NCBI GenBank assembly: GCA_001599815.1
Contig: BCIA01000002.1
Coordinates: 5,367,626 to 5,431,625, forward strand
Source of the DNA: Furcasterigmium furcatum
Lineage: Eukaryota > Ascomycota > Sordariomycetes > Glomerellales > Plectosphaerellaceae
Direction: 5' to 3'
Length of the DNA stretch: 64,000 nt
Under the pieces are notes generated by a model that ran no database searches, was not told the DNA's origin, and saw only the letters and a list, made by a program, of their open reading frames with translations. Positions 10,616-22,111 of the stretch are shown here, piece by piece. A program made the position numbers and the translations under genes. Position 1 is the first letter of the stretch, and each line of letters begins with the position of its first letter.

Positions 10616-11325
10616 GATGAGATGTGAGGCGTGAGATTGACGGCGTGATGTTTTCCCTCTCAAAATTGTGTGTTGGAGTGTGTCAGGTCATGGGTATGAG
10701 GTCGAGTGAGACGTGGTGGGCGTTGAGGGTCGTTCTCGGTATCATATGTCATCGAGCTAATTGAACCCCCTTGACCCGAGTTTCTGATTACCTACCTGAG
10801 TTCAGTCAGAGGCTCCCATCTCCCACAACTTGATTATTTCCTGCCTTGCTGAAACATGGTCCATCTTGGAAGATTACATGACGTGAGATATCAATACGTG
10901 TATGCCCATGACCTTATACGAATACGTCCCGGGCCCTGTCATCTTTCACGCTGGGCGAGAAACGACACTTCTCGGCATCTTGCCTTGGTGGATGCGTTGG
11001 GGATCCTGGGGTAAAGTGGATCGAGCTGTTGAAGGTCGCTGACCACCTTATGGCCAGAGGGCCAGTTAGGGGAAAGTCGGGAGTCACAGTATAGGTAGCG
11101 ATTGTAAATATTCCTGATACATGACAAGGGGACGCTTCAAAGAAACGGCTGGTTAAAAGTGCTAACAGTAATGGTATTCTTCCCGCCCAGCGGCCCCAAT
11201 GCTGAGCCGAGGCACGGGGAAAGACCCTTGCAAGGGGGTCATATTTAGGGACCCCATTAGTACTCAAGTTCGTTCCTGCTACTCCTAATATCAAGCAACC
11301 CCCAGCCGCATCTCAGACCAGCTCG
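10616..11325. other. Intergenic between two complement-strand genes
   Basis: This is the upstream region of the isomerase and the 3' region of the MYND gene. It contains an ATTACCTACCTGAG stretch at 10787-10799, related to the GGTAAGG-type motifs seen elsewhere in the window. No gene was recognised. Confidence 0.55.
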
Positions 11326-12346
11326 TCAACCCGAGTTTAATGTCAAGGCCCAACTACTTCGTCCACGGGTTTCCCATCCCAACATGTGGGTTTTCAGATC
11401 ATTAGTGAAGGAGCTGACATTGGCCTCGAAATCGTCCTGGGATCCGTCAAGAATATCCTTCTCGGCATGCTTCTCGACAAATGCTGCAAAGTGAAGACGA
11501 GCTCTGCGTTCTCTCTCTCTGCCCCCTCTCTGAGCCTTGCTTCTGTTCAGAAATGGAAGAGTCGCGAAGTAATCCAGGTCCGTAGTTTCGATCGCGCTGT
11601 ATGTGGCGGGCTCTCTTGTGATGCGGCAGCCCTTTTCTGACATGTACTTGTTGAAGGGAACGAGAGCATCTGGAAACCCATACTGGCAGCCTGTAGTGTC
11701 GATGACCCAGTCCTCTTTCGCCCCCATCACAGACACCTTGATCACGGTGTGGGATATTCCGCTGGAATCCGGCGCGGGGTGGAGTCTGGTTGGCAGTAGG
11801 GGCTTTCCGACGTGAATATCCATCATCTGGACCACTGATGGCACACCTATGAATGAATGTAAGCTTCTGCCTGGGAAGCGGAAACAAATCAACCTTACCA
11901 GCCAGAAGCCTGCGAGTCATTCGACCCAGGAGAGACATTGCCGCTGTACACTGGTTGGCAGTCAGAGCAGCTGCTCGGTGTTCGACGTTGGTGGTGAGTT
12001 GATCCGGGAACGGTCCAAGTTTGGGCCTCGCCATCGGAATCTGGTGAAGCCAGAGAGTGCCGTCGCTGACTTTGATGCTGGTGAGGTTAAGGTCGAAGAT
12101 GACTTCTCTGTACGTCAAGAACGACGATCTCAGCATGCTGGCTACTCGGAGAAGCTTCTTGCGTTGCTGAAGGTTGCGGCAGTAGACCTTATGGCTGGGC
12201 CAGTGCTGTGTTTGACACGCGCGGTCACAATAAACACTCCCGGCAGAGTCGCCTGGTCGGTACTCGGGCGCGCCTTTGCAACCGGCACACCACATTGCTG
12301 CGGATTTATCGCATACAGCGCAGTTTGTGGTGACGTCCCCTGCCAT
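11326..12346 (-). CDS. MYND-type zinc-finger protein
   Basis: Two exons (11899-12346 and 11326-11846 on the complement) give 322 residues; the 52-nt intron has GTAAGG and ATAG ends. Residues 9-56 form a MYND finger with the full C6HC ligand set: C9, C12, C20, C23, C40, C44, H52 and C56. The remainder resembles the fungal family of MYND proteins with a C-terminal alpha/beta segment (VIDTTGCQYGFPDALVPF), a family loosely related to samB. MYND domains bind proline-rich partners; no enzymatic domain is visible. The end is rich in charged residues (GGRERERRARLHF, then DDFEANVSSF). The start at 12346 is chosen because the finger begins eight residues later, although the frame stays open upstream to 12487. 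Role unknown. Confidence 0.8.
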
Positions 12347-13831
12347 GTTGCTGGCAATGTAGGTGAGGGAGTGCTTTCTGTCGGTAGGTTCTATCGTGAT
12401 GGAAGACGGAGCAGGGTGATATTTGAGAGTGCGGGGTGATTGATGCATCAGATCTTGTTGTCTCTGGAACTTGAGCGCCACCAACATACATACATGAGTA
12501 CACTCGCCATATTCACACCGCTCTTCGAATCAGCTTCCGCATTCCAGCTCCCAAGCACCCGTCCGATACAGGCCCCCTGCGTCTTCGGGGACTTGCATCA
12601 AGACGGAATCTTGTCAAGTTAGCCCAACAGTCCATGCAGAGTCATCCTCGACCAAAGAAACCAAAATCAAAGAGTCTTGATCAGAAAGGGCGAAACCTTT
12701 GCCCAAATTGTGTCTGCAGCCTTTTGGCTCAGTTCGGCGAGTGAATGTTGGCTCATCCTGACTCTTGTGTGCCACGGAGATGGAAGAAATGGAAGTAAAA
12801 GGGGGCCAATCACATACCAGAGAGGGTTCTTCAGTCGGCCATTGCCCGCCCATATGGCTTGATGCGCTCAGGGCCATGGAGCCTTTGAACGAGAACCTCT
12901 CTCCGGCAGAAATCTTGCATTTTATACCTGAATCTGTTGGTACGGTGGGGAGAGCATCAAGCTGGGGGCCAATGTTGCGTGCGTCCTTCGGTTCTTTCGC
13001 ATCCATCGTACCTGCGACGCAACATGGCCGGTTGAGTCACCGGCGAGTGATGCAGCCGGGACGCTCAGCTCACTCTCGGGGTAATAACTCTCCGTGCTTG
13101 GGCCATCACAACGTCTACCCGAAATTACTTTTGAGACTGGAAGTCCTTGCTTGGGCAACTGAAAAGGGAAGTCTCACTCAATTTGGTGATCCATCGGTAC
13201 CTACCTTACCCATGAGCTATGAGGTAGGGGCAACCGTCGGCTCGACACACTGGCAGGGGTCTGCTCATCACAGGAACCTGGCTTCAGAGCAGAGGGCAAG
13301 CGCTCCTCAGATGCACCTGCTAGGTTACCGTCTACCTATGAAGTGATGGAACCACCTCACGCTTACAACTTGGTTCGCTCCGTTTGTCGTGGCCGCCATG
13401 AACCTCTTCTCCTCGCCCAACATCCTCTTCATCGATACCGCCCACCCCCTTCCTTTCGTTCCGCTCCGACATCTTCTCAGACCTATGACAAGCAATATCA
13501 CTACTCCTCTTCATCCCCTAGTCATATCGTGCCTCGCTCCATGGGTACCACCGTCCCCTGAAACCCCATGTCTGATGCATCACGGCACCGATCACTCACT
13601 CCAGCATCAGAAATTGCGCAGCCGACCGGCCCATTGGCATTGGCCTAGAAGCGCCTGGCACTGAGAAACTCCAAATCTGCCGAAGAGCTCGTAGGCCTCG
13701 GCCGGGCTCGCAAGTCTCACAAGTCTCGCTCTTCAGACTCGTCTACCTCCCTCCGAACGGCCGTTCACATCATCGCCTCCCATCCCCCGACGGCCGGGAA
13801 GACTGCCGAGCCAGACAACTCCACATCCTCC
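12347..13831. other. Divergent intergenic region (MYND gene / transporter)
   Basis: No supported gene. A 130-codon complement-strand frame (12614-13006) and a 193-codon plus frame (12765-13346) overlap each other and show no domain. An ACCTACCTTACCC motif lies at 13199-13211. Bases about 13380-13831 are C/T-rich and read as transporter leader. Confidence 0.5.
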
Positions 13832-16800
13832 ATGTTCTCACACTTCTTCACTCTCGCCAAGAGCACCACCGTCGAGCCGGAGAAGGCTGTCCTGACCGGA
13901 GGAGACTTCGACGACACCCCTGCTCCGAGCGCGCGTCCGTCCTTCGAAGACATGACATCTGAGCGCCTCAAGAACGACGATACCCCCAGTCTTCATTCAA
14001 CCGGCAGGACTGGGGCCTTTCACCATGCTCTCCTCAAAACGGCATCTGGCCGGCCCATGGTGATGGACAGAGATCTTCCCATTCCTCCGATGCTCAGCCG
14101 AGAGCCATCCAAGGAGGACTTGGGGCCAGACGAACATAACACTGTCGGTAAAGCACCTGACGAGCATGTGCCAATGCTTGTGACAATGCCGCTCGGGTCT
14201 ACCGATCTGCAGCGGACCGCAAACTCACCCTCTCCGGGACGGGTGCTAGATGTCGTGCCCATCAACCCTTACAGCACCATCGAGAAAATATGGCTGGACC
14301 CGGTAGCCCTGCACGCCACAGAAAGCCATGACAAGGCGCACCACCCAGGTCTCCTGAAGGGTGCGGACTTCTGCGACGCAGGCGTTTCTGGCCAACCGCT
14401 CCGCCAACGCCCGTTCTCACCAGCTCTATCCGGCATCCCATCTGAGGACTCCTCCGAACTAGAGGTTGCTCTGGCACAAGTCAAAAGAAAAATGACAGGC
14501 GGAGACTTTTGTCCTGTGACGGTCGAAATACCCATACCCAAGCATGCTGGTCACTCCCATGCTACCAAAGTCCGGCCCGCCATCGACAACTCTTCTTTCT
14601 ATCAACACGTCAGCCTAACGGACGGGCGTCAAGATCACCCACCCATCTCCAAGGTTCGACCTTTTGTTCCCTCGGCTGAAGAGACAGAACTAGAGGAACA
14701 AGAGGAGGCTACTGCAGAAACCTCGCCACTGGTTACGCGCCCTCCTGGAATGAAATCACTCGCGAATGATGCATCCTCTATCAGCCCTCCTCCGAGCGAC
14801 TCTCAATCTGTGTCCTTTCACAGCGGTCATGACCACCTCTCCAAGGTTCAGCCCATAGTACGCGGCGATTCCAGCCGGAAGTCATCTACACAGAAGTCAC
14901 GAGCACTCACACCGCGTTCATCCGGCATGCTTCACTCCATCATCGAACAAGGAGATGAAAAGTATGTGCCAGACACCCAATTCTCACGGGTTGAAGAGCC
15001 CAGGCACGATTCGCCCTGCTCTGGTCATCAGAATATCTCGAAAGTGCACCCCTACCACGAGGTGCCCCAGGAGGTCGAGGAGCTTGACGTTGAAGAAAGC
15101 AGCCTACGAAAATCTTCCAGCTCGCCGTCTCGATCTATTCCGCTCGACTACAAACGCACTGCTCGTTGGCTTCGTGATCTTCTGAGGTATCCTGAGCAGT
15201 GTACCCCTTCGCTTACCGAGGGCTCCCCCAGAAGCCAGCGCAATTCGATGTCCCGGCAGCCGGGCACTGAGAATACGGAGCCAGATCCTGCCCCAGCACA
15301 GCCTGACGCCGTGCCGTCGCGAAGGCTGACGCGGGCTTCGACATTGCCTCCGTCTGCAATTGATCCGGGCGCCATCTCCCGCGCCGTGTGCGACTTGGAG
15401 CGACTGTTGAATGAAGCGCTAACAGTTGCTTCCATGGTTGCAGACAGCCATGGCGCCCCGCCGCAGGAGGATCACGACTCCTTAGGGGAGAGTACCATCA
15501 GAGGATATCACCATCCTCCAGAGCTTTTCGAACAAAGCAAGGACCTGGCCGACATCTCGCTAGAGGACGTGGAGCCAGAAATGCCCAGGAGAAACCAGTC
15601 GACTCATTCGTACACGTTCCCAACTCCGCAACGTCCTCGCTTGGCCAATGTCATGGACAGCTATCAATCCGTGCCTTTGACAGCTTCTCTAACTGACCCA
15701 GACGAGATGGACGCATCAGCGAACCTTGGTGATCAGTGTCTCCACCAAATTCCCTGCGCCATTCACGTTCCCAAGCGGAATTCCAGCATCAACCAGCGAG
15801 CCGAATACCGCAAGATACCCCGGCAACTGGTTGACCCTCTACCCCGTCGGAGCCAGTTGTCCAGCCTCGATGGGCTCTCTGCGGATGCGGATATCATCGA
15901 CTTCAGCACGCAGTACCAGACACAACATGGCACTCAACCGCACGACGCTAGTCACGGGACACAAGCAGCACCTGACGGCTCAATGCTTCGACTTCCCCAC
16001 GATGAACGGCCCTCCCACGGAGACCACAACATCAGCCTGCGAGGGAGGTCTCATGTCAGCCTTCGGGGCGGCCAAGGCTTCAGTCTTGCCCGATCTCGTC
16101 GCCGACAGCCTATTGCGCGAGATTGGTCTCCCCTGCGGAAGCAGTACGTGGCCGTAGTTGCCTGTATCAGCACGGCAGTGACGGGTATTGTTCTCGGCAT
16201 CTTTGCCGGCATCGTGCCGTCCATACAATACTACATCCTCGACGAAAGCCATGCAACCATCTACGGCAATGTCGGCTGCTTTGCAGGAATGGCGATCCCG
16301 ACCTTCTTCTTCTGGCCTCTGCCGCTGCTTCACGGCAGGAAGCCCTACATACTGTCGAGCCTGGCCATCGCCATGCCGCTATTGTTCGTCCAAGCGCTCT
16401 CGGTCTACTCTCAACGGTTCCACAACATTGCTGCTTAGAGGCTTGCCTTGTTGGTTCCTCGCGGCCTCATGGGCTGTGCTCTGGGTTTCGCTTCCATGAA
16501 CTTCCATTCCATGCTCCTGGATCTGTTCGGCGCCTCGCTCATGAGTAGCAATCCCCACCAAGAGGTTGTCGACACATGCGATGTCCGTCGACACGGCGGA
16601 GGACAAGGAGGCTGGCTCGGAATCTGGACGTTCTCCTGGATCGGCTCACTCGCCATTGGATTCTTGGTAGGTGCCATTGTAATCAACCACCTGCCACCAA
16701 TCTGGGGTTTCTACATCAGCATCATCCTGGTGGCCATCACCTTAGTTCTCAATACTCTGTGCCCTGAAACCAGACGATCAACATTCCGACGATCTGTTGC

Positions 16801-18346
16801 TGAAGTCAACACCACGGAGACGGTCTCTCGGCGTATCGCCAGGGGAGAGGTGATGATGCACAGGGTCAAGACAGGCCCCAGATGGTGGGGTCAAGAAGTA
16901 TACCATGGCGTCCGACTGTCACTTGAGATGCTTCGCCAGCCCGGCTTCCTTGTCATCTCGTTGTACGTGGGGTGGATCTACGCCCAGGTCGTCCTCATCA
17001 TCATTCTTCTGGCATCACTGTCATCGCGGTTCTACAGGATGAAGTCACCATACGTCGGCGCAATGGTCGCCGCTCTCGCCATCGGCGCGTTGATCGGGAT
17101 TCCGTTCCAGAAGGCAAACCTGTTTTCCAGGGCAAGGTACCGCGAGCTGAATACCAGCCGAATGACAGCGGATAACACGGTCATATGGACCTCGCACTTC
17201 CTTCGCAGAACCATCTTCGCAGTTGGGCTGCCAGTTGCTGGCGGCGTATACGCTGCCATCTCAGTCGGGCCGCCGATTCACCCCATCGGTCCTGCTATAG
17301 TTACTGCCGCAATCGGGTGCCTCTCGTGTTTGGCAATATCCGAATGCAAGGGACTCGTCATGGAAACCTTCGACACATCGGACATCCAGCCTGGCATGAC
17401 GGGAAGACCACGGGGATACTCGTCTACCCCTGACAAAAGGACGAACTATTCGGCTTTCCCCAGGGTCACCGCCGGCCTAGCGTGCTGCCAAACCTTTGCT
17501 TTCCTATTCGCGGCCGGCGCCACAACGCTGGGAGGTCTAGCTCAACGCAACCTTGGCCAGAGAGCAGCAACAGGTGTCGTTGCTGGCATACTGCTCCTAC
17601 TGTCAATGCTCCTCATGATCACACTGGTGCGGTTCAAGGAAGTTCAGGTTATACCGACGTGCAAGACATCAGAGATGGACCGGTGGACGCGGGCCCGTCG
17701 TGAGTCACTGAAGCGCCGTGCTTCAATGCCAGCATCCCAGTTGGCAAAGACGGATCCCTTTGCTAAAGACGAGCCCTGGCGTCCGGTGGTCATTGGAAAT
17801 CCGGTCGCAAAAACGAGACGTGTCAATATACTCGAACTGGGGTCGATGACACGATGGACAGATATCCGGAAGAGGAACAAGCTCATTGATGATAGTCAAG
17901 GAACCAATCGCGCGGCAGTCGGAGCGGGATTCAGCAGCATCAACGAGAGCGCTCACAGCCTGGCCCATGACGTTCGGGATCGGGTTTCCCGTACACCCAG
18001 TCAACTGAGCCACGCCAGCCGGGCTCGTTCAAGGCGTGGACTTACTCACAGAAGCGCTGGGTCAGGTAGCGGGAGCGATGTGGAAATGAATGCGTTACCG
18101 AAGTCAGTTGACACGACGGCGAGCGGTCGCAGCTTGCATGGGCAAACGGGGCCCAACGCATTCCAGGAGCGAGTGTGTGTGATGGGTCAGACGGTGAAGG
18201 AGGACAGAAACGAGGACAGCGATTTGTTTACGTCGGATGTGAGCGGCGATGAGGGCATGCTGAGGGATCACAGCGCCCACATGTTCCGGTCCAAGGTTAT
18301 GCCGATGTTCGAGGGGCCTGACAAGCCAAAGGGCAAGGGAGACTGA
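13832..18346 (+). CDS. MFS-type transporter with giant N-terminal extension; in-frame TAG
   Basis: One continuous frame of about 1504 positions, broken by a single TAG at 16436-16438 (codon 869). Residues 1 to about 765 are a disordered, charged extension with SKVxP repeats. The membrane part starts near VAVVACISTAVTGIVLGIFA and has a motif-A-like HGRKPYIL loop between the second and third helices. The TAG follows, then LVPRGLMGCALGFASMNFHS and the remaining helices (for example GIWTFSWIGSLAIGFLVGAI), then a long cytosolic tail. The frame and family-like sequence continue directly across TAG, where relatives tend to have a Trp-Arg pair, so a TGG-to-TAG change is the simplest reading (nonsense allele, pseudogene or base error). 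A 51-nt in-frame intron (donor at GTCCAAG near 16388, acceptor ending in that TAG) would also remove the stop. Substrate unknown. Confidence 0.7.
14549..15052 (+). repeat. Four SKVxP-type motif repeats in the transporter extension
   Basis: Within the N-terminal extension a short motif recurs: GHSHATKVRP (residue 240 on), GRQDHPPISKVRPF (265 on), GHDHLSKVQP (332 on) and GHQNISKVHP (398 on). A weaker relative, GDHNISLRG, lies just before the membrane domain. The common core is [G]-H/D-x-H/N-[I/L/A]-S/T-K-V-x-P. Copies are separated by unrelated low-complexity sequence, so this is a repeated linear motif, not a DNA tandem repeat. Confidence 0.7.
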
Positions 18347-18903
18347 GTGATGGTGATTATGTAGGGGGCGATAAGAGACTGAGGCCGAACTGAACCTAGG
18401 AAATGAAAAAGTATTCAGATTGACGGGTCCACGGAGAGGCCCGAAGCCAGCTCCTGGCTTACATACTACCTCCCAGACCGACCAGTGACCATGTGCCACT
18501 ACATGTTGTTATTGTATTGTTGGTTCAGTTCCAAAAACAGCTGACAAAGAGTAAATATATCAATGAGCAACAGTCGACTTCGAAATCCCGTGTTACTGAG
18601 CACTCTGAGATGTCGGGCGTGGCAGCCAAGATCGTGACGTCAAAGACAATGACATCACCGCCGGAAGGGGTGTCTTTTGTGGATGAAGAATTGGAGACAC
18701 CATAGATTACCGGTTCAACTCATCCATGTCCAGACCAGAAAATAACAGAAACAAGAGTGTACATCTGAAATTTCAATGCAGATTTATTGTTGTCGTGCCA
18801 TCTTGAGATATTTGTTACGTGATTTGCTTGATAGCATCAACCTGAAGTTCGACCCCTTTTTCACCCCATCAGTTTATCAGTACGCAGCGACCGTCGAGTC
18901 AAA
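18347..18903. other. Intergenic between two plus-strand genes
   Basis: This is the 3' region of the transporter and the promoter of the hydrolase. It is more AT-rich than the flanking genes (about 18500-18850). No gene or RNA was recognised. Confidence 0.55.
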
Positions 18904-19986
18904 ATGGGGGAACAATTACAATCCCCAGATGCCCTCCCCGAAAATGCGCACGACGAGAAACACACCTGTCTCGTCATCCACGAGCGAGACGACAAGTCCG
19001 CTTTCACAAGCCTCCTCCACACCATCGTTAGGCCCTTCCGCCCGCGCCTCGCGATCCCGAAGCTCAAGCACCAGCCGCCAGACGAGCGGCTCCCGATCCC
19101 CCGCAAGGTGAGGAAGCTCGCGCACGTCGAGGGCCGCCGCGTCGAGGGGCTCTGGGTCTACGACATCAGCTCCAAGACCGCCCTGCCGGCGGGCGTCACG
19201 CATAGGCGGCGCATCCTCTACTTCCCTGGTGGGAGCTGGCAGATGCCCCCGAGCCCGCACCACTGGGCGCTGTGCGCGGAGCTGACTCGCCGGCTGGCGG
19301 ATACGGTCGTATCGCTGGTCTCGTGCCCGCTTGCGCCGGGGTGCCCGGTCGCGGAGGCATTCCCGCAGATCGAGAGGGTATATAACGCGCTGCTTGCGCA
19401 GGCCGCGCGGGCGGGGGAGACAGTCATCGTCGCGGGGGACAGCTCTGGGGGCAATGTCGCGCTGTGCCTGACGATGTGGACGTTGATGAACCGCCGAGGG
19501 GAGGAGGTGGGAAAGCCCCCTGTTGCCGTGGTGGCGATATGCCCTTCGACGGACCTGCGGCACGAGCTGGAGGAGATCCGGGCCGTGGACAGGATTGATC
19601 CGATGCAGAGCCTGGCGCTGGTCCGGTCGACTGCGCGGGCGTGGTGCCCTGACACCGCTGGGAGGGAGGGGGTTTCGACGGGGGAGGTGGACGGGAAGAC
19701 GTACCGGCTGGACTGGAGCTTTGAGGACCCGAGGGTGTCTCCGATCCAGGCGGACATTGGGGTGCTGGCGCGCCATGGGGTCAGGTTGTATGGCATCACG
19801 GGCTCTCATGACGTGCTTGCGCCGGAGGCAGATATGTTTGTGGAGGAGTGCAGGAGACGGGGGGTGGAGGGGGAGTGGCTATCGTGGAAGAGGCAGATGC
19901 ATTGTTTCCCGCTGGCGTGGCGGTTCAAGTTGAGGGAGAGTGTGGAGGCAGTGGACTGGCTTGTTGAGAGGTGCGAGAAGCATTGA
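18904..19986 (+). CDS. Alpha/beta-hydrolase (esterase/lipase, HSL-like)
   Basis: An intronless 360-residue alpha/beta-hydrolase-3 protein. The oxyanion region reads YFPGGSW at about 106-112, in place of the usual HGGG/HGGS. The nucleophile elbow is GDSSGG with S180, the acid is D303 in GSHDVLAP, and the base is H333 in QMHCFPLAW, so a complete Ser-Asp-His triad is present. Such proteins hydrolyse short acyl or acetyl esters; related fungal enzymes include steryl acetyl hydrolases and secondary-metabolite esterases. There is no signal peptide and no membrane segment, so the product is probably cytosolic. Codon use is unusually GC-rich, which creates long chance frames on the other strand. The substrate cannot be deduced, and no biosynthetic cluster surrounds it. 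Confidence 0.85.
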   Translation: MGEQLQSPDALPENAHDEKHTCLVIHERDDKSAFTSLLHTIVRPFRPRLAIPKLKHQPPDERLPIPRKVRKLAHVEGRRVEGLWVYDISSKTALPAGVTHRRRILYFPGGSWQMPPSPHHWALCAELTRRLADTVVSLVSCPLAPGCPVAEAFPQIERVYNALLAQAARAGETVIVAGDSSGGNVALCLTMWTLMNRRGEEVGKPPVAVVAICPSTDLRHELEEIRAVDRIDPMQSLALVRSTARAWCPDTAGREGVSTGEVDGKTYRLDWSFEDPRVSPIQADIGVLARHGVRLYGITGSHDVLAPEADMFVEECRRRGVEGEWLSWKRQMHCFPLAWRFKLRESVEAVDWLVERCEKH

Positions 19987-20657
19987 GACGGAGGACTTTA
20001 TATTTTCCAGCCTTGCTGGCTCGACGAGATAGGATAGATACCCTTTATAGTTATGTGTACATTTTGATATTCTTCCAGTCGAGGTTCCTGTATCTCTCCA
20101 CACGAGGAGTCGGGGTTTGAAGTTCAGTTGGTGGTCAGCTCAAACTACTCTACAAGTCGCACAGCTACGGCATGAGTCAAGTAAGAGTATACTCCTTGCC
20201 AGGGCTGATCATGATTCCTGCTCAGGCGGCGAAGATGGCACTCATTCATGGAGCTCAGTGTCCTGAATTGGGGGCGGGGCAAAATAGGGGTAGCCCGAAT
20301 TGTCACCTTCGAGCATCACATCACGGCAGGGGCTCAACGGGCTCAACGATCAAAACCAATTACCACATAATCGCAGCTCGGTGCAATAAAAGTCATCCGG
20401 ATATATCTACATGCACCTCACCTGTCTACCTTCCTGTTGTGCAAAGGGTCCGCCGCAATGCGTGCGGCCCAGAAAATGAATGGCAAGACATGATGTGGCC
20501 TGGCTAACCGCTCGTGGGGTATTTCTGTGCTCCTCATCCCGTTGTCTCTATTCGTCTAATCGTGTCGTTCCCTACAGGCCGTCTCCGACCTGTGGCTTAA
20601 CGGACCAAATTGCCTCGCCGTGAGGTGGCTTGCCGTCTGTCTCATGCGCGCTTTCGC
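19987..20657. other. Intergenic between convergent genes
   Basis: 3' regions of the hydrolase and of the GH72 gene. A G-rich patch (GGGGGCGGGGC near 20271) was noticed, but it lies downstream of both genes and has no evident role. No gene was seen. Confidence 0.55.
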
Positions 20658-22111
20658 TTACAGCATGAGGGTGCCGAAAAGAGTGAAGAGAACGGTGGCC
20701 CCGGTGAGGATAAGGGCACCCTTCTCGAGGTAGATGCCGGCGGCGGCGTTGTCGTCCTCCTCTTCTTCTTCCTCGGCGTCCGAAGAGGGGCGAGGACGAG
20801 CGCTGCCGCTAGGAGAGGGCTCGCTGCTCTCGACGGAGCCGGTGGAGGTGGAGGAGTTGCTCTGCTGGGAGCCGGGGCCGTCCAGGCCAGGACCCCTGCC
20901 GGCGCCGTTCTCCATGAACTGCTCGGCGCCCTCGGGCATGGCAGGAAGCCTCGAAGGATCGACATCCCACATGGCATCGCGAGTAGGGCACGCGTTGGAG
21001 TGGGTGGTGGAGTGCTCAGGGCTGCCGTCGTCGGTGGGGGCGGGCCAGCGGGAGAAGGCGGAGGCAAGGTTGTCGAACTCGTTGGTCTCAACGACGTTGG
21101 AGCCCCTGAGGTCGGCAATACCGTACTCGTTGGGCTCGAGGCTGTACTCGTACATGATGCCGCCAGAGTAGACGTGGGTCATGTTGGAGTGCATGAGGGA
21201 CTCGACCTCGCCAAAGACGCGCTCGCCGTTGGTCCTGCAGCCGAACTCGGAAAGGAAGATGGGGACGCCGTAGTCGGTGAAGTTGGCGACCTTCTCGTCC
21301 CAGTCGGCCGTCTCGAAGTCGGTGTTGCACCAGGAGTAGTCGTTAAAGGCGAAGAAGTCGGAGCGGGTGCTGTCCTGGCCGCAGTTGAAGTAGTGGGCGG
21401 TCTGCATGCGGTTCTCCCTGATATCAGCGGCTGAGTAGCCGACGGGGACCATGCGCAGGCCCTGGGCACGCTGGTAGTTCTTGATGTCGCGGGTGACCGC
21501 CTTGATGTAAGGGGCGTTGTGGGTGGTGTTCTCGTCATTGATGACCTCGTTTGCGGAGAAGAAGAGCATGGTGTTGTCGTACTGAGAGAACTCGTCGACG
21601 ACGGCGAAGACGGCCTCGAGGTAGTCGGCGTTGTACGAAGGGCCAGGCTCGTCGCGGTTGATGGAGTAGTCGGGCGAGTTCACATCGGCCATGAGGTAGA
21701 TGCCGGCATCGGCAAGCTTGCCCATGCACTCCTCGTGGTCGAGCCTGGAGTCGAGAGAGTACACACGGATGGCGTTGACGCCGAGGCGCTCGAATTGCTC
21801 AATGTCACGGGTGCAGACGTCGACATCGGCGAGAGGGTCGGCATTCTCAGCCTCACCTCCGGGCTGGTAGGCGATGCCGCGAACGTAGAATCGCTCGCCA
21901 TCGGCCCAGAAAGCTGCATTGTGGTCAGTTGGCCGGACGGAGGCGAGAGGTGTGATCAGGGCTGGCTCGACATACCATTGCCCTCGATGGAGACGACGGG
22001 CAGCGAACGCTTGGTCTTAGAAGCGGAATCGCGGGTGGTGAGGGAGGCCTTCTCGGCGGCGACAGCGCTGCCGGCCAGGGCCAGAGCGGAAGCGGCAACG
22101 GACAATCTCAT
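20658..22111 (-). CDS. GPI-anchored beta-1,3-glucanosyltransferase (GH72, Gel/Gas family)
   Basis: Two exons (21976-22111 and 20658-21913 on the complement) encode 463 residues. The enzyme cleaves and religates beta-1,3-glucan chains at the outer face of the plasma membrane, elongating cell-wall glucan. Residues 1-18 are a signal peptide (MRLSVAASALALAGSAVA). The GH72 domain follows, with acid/base E168 in the SANEVIND motif and nucleophile E268 in FLSEFGC. After the catalytic domain comes a Ser/Asp/Glu-rich linker and a C-terminal hydrophobic tail (GALILTGATVLFTLFGTLML), as expected for a GPI signal. No cysteine-rich X8/CBM43 module is present, which places it with the Gas/Gel members that lack it. 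The intron separates the signal and propeptide exon from the catalytic exon. Confidence 0.95.

Noticed and set aside
12614..13346. 130- and 193-codon opposing frames between the MYND gene and the transporter
   Set aside because: They overlap on opposite strands and neither shows a domain or a continuation by splicing.
16388..16438. 51-nt intron as the definite explanation of the transporter TAG
   Set aside because: Not adopted as the main model: the donor (GTCCAA) is weak, the length is at the lower limit for fungal introns, and the residues it would remove look like genuine transporter sequence. It is kept as an alternative.
18916..19809. 297-codon complement frame over the hydrolase gene
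   Set aside because: The hydrolase is extremely GC-rich at third positions, which removes stops on the other strand. The frame is arginine- and proline-rich without a domain.
20658..22111. Biosynthetic cluster around the hydrolase, transporter and methyltransferase
   Set aside because: There is no synthase, terpene cyclase or NRPS/PKS gene in the window, and the genes lie tens of kilobases apart among housekeeping genes.
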